Assembly (NCBI GenBank): GCA_028287105.1
Contig: JAQBQH010000334.1
Location: 1 to 64,000 of the forward strand
From: Myxococcales bacterium
GTDB taxonomy: Bacteria > Myxococcota_A > Polyangia > Palsa-1104
Direction of reading: 5' to 3'
Length of the DNA stretch: 64,000 nt
Of this stretch, positions 57,062-64,000 are shown piece by piece. The translations under genes and the position numbers were made by a program. Every line of letters begins with the position of its first letter. Positions within the stretch are counted from its first letter, which is position 1. Under the pieces are notes generated by a model. It did not search any database. It was not told the origin of the DNA and saw only the letters and a program-made list of their open reading frames with translations.

Positions 57062-57107
57062 GCCACATTGTGGCCGAATTCCCACCGTTGACGCGTATTT
57101 ACGCGTA
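57062..57107. promoter_or_regulatory. Inverted repeat and ACGCGTA direct repeats upstream of the M43 protease
   Basis: GCCACA-T-TGTGGC (57062-57074) is a perfect 13-bp inverted repeat. ACGCGTA occurs at 57091-57097 and 57101-57107, a 10-bp period, within a palindromic ACGCGT context. Both lie 45-90 bp upstream of the protease start in a comparatively AT-rich intergenic region of 174 bp. They are candidate regulator sites. Confidence 0.4.
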
Positions 57108-57152
57108 TGGCGAGATGCGTGAGTGGGGGAACTGTCTCGACATGGAGGCCCA

Positions 57153-58055
57153 ATGATGAAGCGTAGGTTCTCGGTATCCTGGCTGGGTGTAGCGGTAGCG
57201 GCGTCGTTGGCGAGCGCCGGCTGTGGTGGCCAGGTCGACGCGGGCGTCGACGACGGGTCGAACCCGGCGCTCGACACCGGTGGCAAGTGCGGCACCCGCT
57301 TCGTTCCCCAAGAAGAGCGCGACGCCATCGATGCCTTTTTGGCACAGCGCGCCTCCGAGCTGCAGTTCACCACCGACGCTGCGCGGGTCATTCCGGTTCA
57401 CTTCCACGTCATCACCAGCGGCTCGCAGGGCAACGTCACCGACGCCCAGCTCGACGCCCAGATCAAGGTGCTGAACGACTCGTACGCCGGCAGGACGGGC
57501 GGCGCGGCCACCGGCTTCTCGTTCTCCAAGGCGAGCACCGACCGCACCAACAACGCCAGCTGGTACACGGTCACGCCGGGAACGACGGCCGAGACCCAGA
57601 TGAAGAACGCGCTCCGCATCGGCGGCGCGGGCGACCTCAACCTCTACCTCGCCAATATCGGCCAGGGCCTGCTCGGTTGGGCGACCTTCCCGCAGGATTA
57701 CAAGACGAAGCCGAAAATGGACGGCGTCGTCATCCTGACCGACTCGATCCCCGGTGGCTCGGCGGCGCCGTACAACCTCGGCGACACGGCCACCCACGAG
57801 GTCGGCCACTGGGTCGGCCTCTACCACACGTTCCAGGGCGGCTGCTCGGCCAAGAACGACCAGGTCTCCGATACGCCCGCCGAGAAGTCGGCGACGTTCG
57901 GCTGCCCCAAGGCCCAGGACAGCTGCACCGGCAGCAAGTACCCCGGCCTCGACCCGGTCCAGAACTTCATGGACTACACCGACGACGCCTGCATGTACGC
58001 GTTCTCGGCGGGCCAGGCGACGCGCTCGGCCTCGATGGTCTCCTCGTACCGCTAG
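57153..58055 (+). CDS. Secreted M43 (pappalysin-type) zinc metalloprotease
   Basis: A 300-residue lipoprotein-like enzyme. Signal peptide with LASAGC (Cys24). Metzincin motif HEVGHWVGLYH at 215-225 supplies three His ligands and the catalytic Glu; the Met-turn is in QNFMDYTDDACMYAF. Cys pairs such as GGCSAKN and GCPKAQDSC fit disulfides of the family. GGAGG is 4 nt before ATG 57153 (second ATG at 57156 also possible). It should degrade proteins outside the cell, fitting a predatory or saprophytic life (inference). Confidence 0.9.
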   Translation: MMKRRFSVSWLGVAVAASLASAGCGGQVDAGVDDGSNPALDTGGKCGTRFVPQEERDAIDAFLAQRASELQFTTDAARVIPVHFHVITSGSQGNVTDAQLDAQIKVLNDSYAGRTGGAATGFSFSKASTDRTNNASWYTVTPGTTAETQMKNALRIGGAGDLNLYLANIGQGLLGWATFPQDYKTKPKMDGVVILTDSIPGGSAAPYNLGDTATHEVGHWVGLYHTFQGGCSAKNDQVSDTPAEKSATFGCPKAQDSCTGSKYPGLDPVQNFMDYTDDACMYAFSAGQATRSASMVSSYR

Positions 58056-58080
58056 GGCTGACCGACCGCCCCGCCCCCGC

Positions 58081-58287
58081 TCACTTCGCCGGGTGCTCCA
58101 AATCCCGCACGTTGTTCTCCCCCACCGAGCTCTGAAACCGCGAACGATCTTCCGGCAGCGGCGGCGGGCCTGGCTGATATATCCCTGCCCGGCTCGCGTG
58201 TCCGAATTCGCTCGGGATCTGCGCCGGCGACACCGAGTGGGTGGCACATCCGACGGCGAACGAGCTGAACAAGAGGACGCAGCGCAT
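58081..58287 (-). CDS. Small lipoprotein, 68 aa
   Basis: MRCVLLFSSFAVGC is a signal peptide with lipobox AVGC (Cys14). The mature part is Pro/Ser-rich without Cys. ATG 58287 has GAGG 6 nt upstream; a GTG at 58299 is an alternative. It follows the FecR-type gene (ends 58341) by 53 bp on the same strand and may belong to that transcript. Function unknown. Confidence 0.65.
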   Translation of the reverse strand: MRCVLLFSSFAVGCATHSVSPAQIPSEFGHASRAGIYQPGPPPLPEDRSRFQSSVGENNVRDLEHPAK

Positions 58288-58340
58288 GCGGAACCTCACG
58301 AAGGTTCCCGCTGGGACGGACGGAGCGGCGCTTTATTCAG

Positions 58341-59765
58341 CTACTGCGTGCGGAAGACGAACGGATAGACGACGGTGGCGTTGCGGCCGACGCTGAAGCT
58401 CCAGCCGGCGGCTTCGCGACGCAGGCACTCGCCCACCATCGGATCGGGCATGGTCGACTCGTCGACGCTGACGCGGCTCACCTGGCCGGCGTCGCCGACG
58501 CGGAGGCGCAGCGATACGGTGCCGGCCAGCGACGGGTCGCGCTTCAGGCGACGCTCGTAGCAGGCGCGGATCTGGCTGGCGCGGCGGCGCACCATCGACT
58601 CGATCTCGACGGGCGCCGACTCGGCGTCGTGCTTGAGCGGCGCCTGCACCAGGCCGAGCCGCAGCTCGCCCTGCTCCTTGGCGACCGTGACCCACTGGTG
58701 CAGCGGGCGAAATTCGGCGCGGGTCAGCTCGATGTAGTGGCGGCCGAGCGGGCGGCGCACGGCGAGCGGCGTCGAGCCCATGACGATGCCGTCGACGGCC
58801 AGCTCGGCGGCGGGCTGCGAGGCGATGCTGAGCGCGCCCGAGGCGGCGCGCGCGGCGTCGACCCCCTGCCACGGCATGAGGTTCATCTCGCTGGCGGCGC
58901 GCAGGCGGGCGGCTTCGCGACCGGAGAGCGCGCTCGAGGCGGCGCGGCCGCGACCGAAGGTGGCGCGCGCGGGGGCGGTCAGCAGCGTCGACGAGGAGCC
59001 GTCGCGCTCGGAGACCTCGACGGTACCTTCCAGCACCTCGACCGTCGTCGTATGAGCGTCGGCGGCGACGGTGAACCAGGTGCCGTGCACGCTGACGACG
59101 TGGTCGGGCGTGATGACGTGGAGCGACTCGCCGGGCTCGTGCGGCCCGACGCGAACCGAGATCTGGCCGTGCGAGAGCTCGAGCCGCTGCGTGCGCGGCT
59201 CGAGGCGCGCCAGGGTCAGCGCGGCGTCGCCGAAGAGAAGGAAGCCGGAGCCCTCGGACCACTGGGCGGCAGCGCGGCCGCTGCCGGCGGTGACCAGGCG
59301 ATCGCCGGCGCCGAGGCGCGCGTCGAGGCTGAGGCGGCCCGACGAGCCGTCGCGAAGGAGCTGCACGTCGCCGCCGATGAGCGTCACGAGCGCTTCCAGG
59401 CGATCGGGGCGGACATCCGGTGCGCCGTTGCGCGCCAGCGACGGGCGACTGATCGGATGCGGGGCGGGTGCGCGCATCGACAAGAAGAGGCCCGCAGCGG
59501 CGGCCAGCGAGAGCCCGAGACCGACGAAGAACGGCGGACGCACCGTCACTGCCGGCGGCAGCCGGGTCCAACGGATGCTCGCCTCGGCGCGCGCCTCCGC
59601 GGCCGGTGACGAATCGGGCGGGCCCATCCGCGCCGCTTCGCCGAGCGCCATGCGGGCGTTGAGGATGCGCGCGCGCGCGGTCGTGCAGCTCGGACAGCCG
59701 TCGAGATGGCGCAGCTCGCGCGCCGACAGGGTCCCGGCCATGCGCTGTGGACGGACGTGGCTCAC
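58341..59765 (-). CDS. FecR-domain anti-sigma-like membrane protein with PEGA and TonB-like C-terminus
   Basis: A 474-residue protein starting at GTG 59765, overlapping the sigma-factor stop (GTGA). N-terminal zinc-finger-like RHLDGCPSC (H20, C24, C27) resembles anti-sigma ZAS domains. One membrane helix at about 75-96. FecR domain about 125-265 (HVVSVHGTWFTVAAD). A PEGA-like module (AAELAVDGIVMGSTPL) around 315-360 and a C-terminal AgmX/TonB-like part with RRASQIRACYERRLKRDPSL. It would hold the sigma factor and pass a periplasmic signal. Confidence 0.82.
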   Translation of the reverse strand: MSHVRPQRMAGTLSARELRHLDGCPSCTTARARILNARMALGEAARMGPPDSSPAAEARAEASIRWTRLPPAVTVRPPFFVGLGLSLAAAAGLFLSMRAPAPHPISRPSLARNGAPDVRPDRLEALVTLIGGDVQLLRDGSSGRLSLDARLGAGDRLVTAGSGRAAAQWSEGSGFLLFGDAALTLARLEPRTQRLELSHGQISVRVGPHEPGESLHVITPDHVVSVHGTWFTVAADAHTTTVEVLEGTVEVSERDGSSSTLLTAPARATFGRGRAASSALSGREAARLRAASEMNLMPWQGVDAARAASGALSIASQPAAELAVDGIVMGSTPLAVRRPLGRHYIELTRAEFRPLHQWVTVAKEQGELRLGLVQAPLKHDAESAPVEIESMVRRRASQIRACYERRLKRDPSLAGTVSLRLRVGDAGQVSRVSVDESTMPDPMVGECLRREAAGWSFSVGRNATVVYPFVFRTQ

Positions 59766-60394
59766 GTCGCGCCTCCGTCGCTGGCGCTGGGCCCCTTGGG
59801 GCCGCCGTCGAGGCGGGCGTCGGTGGCGGCCAGCGCGTAGAACTCCTTGCGCGCGTAGTGCAGCCGCGTGCGCACCGTCAGGACCGGCGCGCCGACGATG
59901 CCGGCGATCTCCTTGGGCTCGCGCCCTTCGATCTCGTGGAGGATGAAGACGACCCGCTTCTTGGGCGAGAGCTCGTCGAGAATGCGATAGACGGCGTCGA
60001 GGCGGCGGCGGTTGTCGAGCGAGCGCTCGGGGGTCTCGCCGCCGTCGTTGGGCGCCGGCTCGGCGACGTCGTCGGTCGAGACCTCGTTGCGCCGCTTGCG
60101 CTTACGCAGGCGCTGCAACGCGACGTTGACGCAGACGCGGTAGAGCCAGGTGGTGACCTTGGCGTCGCCGCGGAAGCGCGCAATCGAGCGGAATACCTCG
60201 ATGAAGACCTCCTGCAGCACGTCGTCGAGGTCGGCGCGGCCGGGGCCGAGCATGCGATGCAGGTTGCGGGCGACCTCACCGCGGTAGAGGCGGTAGAGCT
60301 CGCCGAGGGCGTCTTTGTCGCCCTTCTGACAGCGCGCGACCAGATCGAGCTGGGTCGCGGGGTCGCTGACGGCGAGCTGCTTTCCAGTGTTCAT
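59762..60394 (-). CDS. ECF-family RNA polymerase sigma factor
   Basis: A 210-residue ECF sigma factor. Region 2: DLDDVLQEVFIEVFRSIARF and TTWLYRVCVNVALQRLRKRKRR. Region 4: LSPKKRVVFILHEIEGREPKEIA with a helix-turn-helix, ending LTVRTRLHYARKEF. Coupled to the FecR-type gene. Divergent from deoC with 83 bp between; it may regulate its own operon or deoC (inference). Confidence 0.92.
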   Translation of the reverse strand: MNTGKQLAVSDPATQLDLVARCQKGDKDALGELYRLYRGEVARNLHRMLGPGRADLDDVLQEVFIEVFRSIARFRGDAKVTTWLYRVCVNVALQRLRKRKRRNEVSTDDVAEPAPNDGGETPERSLDNRRRLDAVYRILDELSPKKRVVFILHEIEGREPKEIAGIVGAPVLTVRTRLHYARKEFYALAATDARLDGGPKGPSASDGGAT

Positions 60395-60477
60395 CCAGTA
60401 CCTTGGTGGATTGTGGCACGAAAAACGTTCAGCGCTGGATCTTGGTGTAGTTACTTGTTATTGGTGCGGATCGGACC

Positions 60478-61446
<969 letters not shown>

Positions 61447-61448
61447 AC

Positions 61449-62624
61449 GTGAAAGAGAGCAAGATCGATCGCGTCATCCTGATCGTGCTGGACTCGTGCG
61501 GCTGCGGCGCGGCGCCTGACGCCAAGAAATACGGCGACGACGGCTCCAACACGCTCGGCAACATGAGCGTCAAGGTGGGCGGGCTGACGCTGCCGCATCT
61601 GCAGGGGCTTGGGCTCGGCCACTTGACGACGATCCTCGGCGTGCCGCCGGTGGCGGCGCCGCGGGGCGCGTTCGGCAAGATGCGCGAGGCGTCGGCGGGC
61701 AAGGACACGACGACCGGGCACTGGGAGATGGCGGGGCTGCAGGTCGACACCGCGTTCCCGACCTTCCCCGACGGTTTTCCCGCCGAGATGATGAAGCGGT
61801 TCGAGCAGAAGATCGGCCGCGGCACGCTCGGCAACAAGACGGCGTCGGGCACCGAGATCATCGAGGAGCTCGGCGTCGAGCACTTGAAGACCGGCAAGCC
61901 GATCGTCTACACGTCGGCCGACTCGGTGTTTCAGATCGCCATGCACGAGGAGATCATCCCCGTCGACGAGCAGCTGCGCATCAGCGAGGCGGCGCGCCTC
62001 CTGTGCGACGAGATCCCGGTGGCGCGCGTCATCATGCGGCCGTTCGTGGGCGAGCCGGGCGCGTTCAAGCGCACCTACAACCGGCGCGACCTGTCGATGC
62101 CGCCACCGACGGCGACGATCCTCGATTCGATCGCCGACGCCAAGCTGCCCGTCGTCGGCGTGGGCAAGATCTCGGACATCTTCGCCGGGCGCGGTATCAC
62201 CGAGAACGTGCACTCCGAGGGCAACGCCGACGGCTGCGTGCGCACGCTCGAGGCCATGGAGCGGGTCGAGCGCGGCCTCGTGTTCACCAACCTCGTCGAC
62301 TTCGACATGCTCTACGGCCACCGCCGCGATCCCGAGGGCTACTATCGGGCGCTGCAGGAGTTCGACGCGTTCTTGCCGCGGCTGCAGTCGCAGCTGGGGC
62401 CGCGCGATCTCGTCATGATCACCGCCGATCACGGCAACGATCCGACGTATCGCGGGACCGACCATACGCGCGAGTATGTTCCGCTCATCGCCATGAGCGC
62501 GCGCGCGGCGGGGCACGATCTCGGCGTGCGCAACGGCTTCTACGACATCGCGCAGACGCTGGCCGACGCGTTCGGCCTCCAGCCGCGATCGCGCGGGCTG
62601 AGCTTTCTGTCCGCGGTGGCGTAG
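61449..62624 (+). CDS. deoB: Phosphopentomutase
   Basis: DeoB interconverts (deoxy)ribose-1- and -5-phosphate. 391 residues of the alkaline-phosphatase superfamily: VILIVLDSCGCGAAPDA with metal ligands, KDTTTGHWEM with the phosphorylated Thr, MITADHGNDPTYRGTDHTREYVP. GTG start 61449, 2 nt after the deoC stop. It feeds DeoC. Confidence 0.96.
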   Translation: MKESKIDRVILIVLDSCGCGAAPDAKKYGDDGSNTLGNMSVKVGGLTLPHLQGLGLGHLTTILGVPPVAAPRGAFGKMREASAGKDTTTGHWEMAGLQVDTAFPTFPDGFPAEMMKRFEQKIGRGTLGNKTASGTEIIEELGVEHLKTGKPIVYTSADSVFQIAMHEEIIPVDEQLRISEAARLLCDEIPVARVIMRPFVGEPGAFKRTYNRRDLSMPPPTATILDSIADAKLPVVGVGKISDIFAGRGITENVHSEGNADGCVRTLEAMERVERGLVFTNLVDFDMLYGHRRDPEGYYRALQEFDAFLPRLQSQLGPRDLVMITADHGNDPTYRGTDHTREYVPLIAMSARAAGHDLGVRNGFYDIAQTLADAFGLQPRSRGLSFLSAVA

Positions 62625-62647
62625 GCGCCCGCGGCCGTGAAGTCGTC

Positions 62648-63945
<1,298 letters not shown>

Positions 63946-63949
<4 letters not shown>

Positions 63950-64000
63950 GCAGCGCCGAATTGTCCGCCGCCGTCGCCGCGGTGCGCGCGGCGCTGCCGC
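63946..64000 (+). CDS. Start of a fourth gene of the nucleoside operon (cut by the window)
   Basis: ATG 63946 overlaps the deoA stop (ATGA). Only 18 residues are visible, MSSAELSAAVAAVRAALP, an Ala-rich helix. The operon context suggests a nucleoside enzyme such as purine-nucleoside phosphorylase or a cytidine deaminase, but the visible part cannot tell. Confidence 0.45.

Overview
The window is very GC-rich chromosomal DNA with almost no non-coding space, many GTG/TTG starts, many 1-4 bp stop/start overlaps, and a large number of secreted lipoproteins, some Cys-rich. Together with a eukaryote-like Ser/Thr kinase carrying ATPase and TPR domains, an ECF sigma/FecR pair, a pappalysin-type protease, a degraded tail resembling a MYXO-CTERM sorting signal, and a typical former-deltaproteobacterial gene set, this points to Myxococcota or a close relative. 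That assignment is inference from gene content. I see no insertion sequence, prophage, CRISPR array or rRNA; there is one tRNA (Gln-TTG).

Layout. 1-0.9 kb: 5' end of a PRPP synthetase gene and two small genes. 1.2-5 kb: a lipoprotein and the minus-strand operon rpsP-khpA-rimM-trmD-SPOUT methyltransferase-rplS-yraN. 5-10.5 kb: a nucleotidase-like multihaem cytochrome, an RlpA lipoprotein and two ABC ATPase/permease pairs. 10.5-17 kb: Ser/Thr dehydratase, a metallo-beta-lactamase hydrolase, rimO, an MFS carrier and a membrane-anchored Fam20-like kinase. 17-21.4 kb: a broken gene tail and a five-gene overlapping operon coaX / repeat protein / Yip1 / TlpA / LysR. 21.5-29.8 kb: DUF2254 membrane protein with a coiled-coil lipoprotein, an HD-GYP response regulator, a Tat-exported small protein coupled to an amidase, and secreted proteins. 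29.8-37 kb: gyrA, hemL, a GT-C membrane protein and the Fo part of ATP synthase (atpZ-I-B-E) without F1 genes. 37-47 kb: a PDZ aspartyl protease, a CNMP/DUF1415/thioredoxin-like operon, trxB, ALDH, moaC, two DUF4328 proteins, glmS. 47-57 kb: the large kinase and its lipoprotein, tRNA-Gln, prs, rplY, pth, rpsF-rpsR-rplI, a rhodanese gene with an in-frame UGA, dnaB. 57-64 kb: an M43 protease, an anti-sigma/ECF pair and a nucleoside-catabolism operon deoC-deoB-deoA plus the start of a fourth gene.

Most notable points. (1) The small rhodanese gene between rplI and dnaB keeps its frame through one UGA, at a position where I expect Cys in relatives, with a hairpin at about the right distance for a bacterial SECIS: a candidate selenoprotein. 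(2) DeoC has an extra N-terminal part of about 100 residues made of an amphipathic helix, a Gly/Ala linker and a CxxCxxC cluster, which resembles a microcompartment encapsulation peptide. (3) A Tat-signal small protein is translationally coupled to a signal-less amidase, suggesting hitch-hiker export. (4) A periplasm-facing Fam20C-like kinase is paired with an MFS carrier. (5) The DUF1415 gene is clearly coding upstream of its first ATG, so it appears to use an unusual start codon. (6) ATP synthase subunit c carries most of the Na+-site signature.
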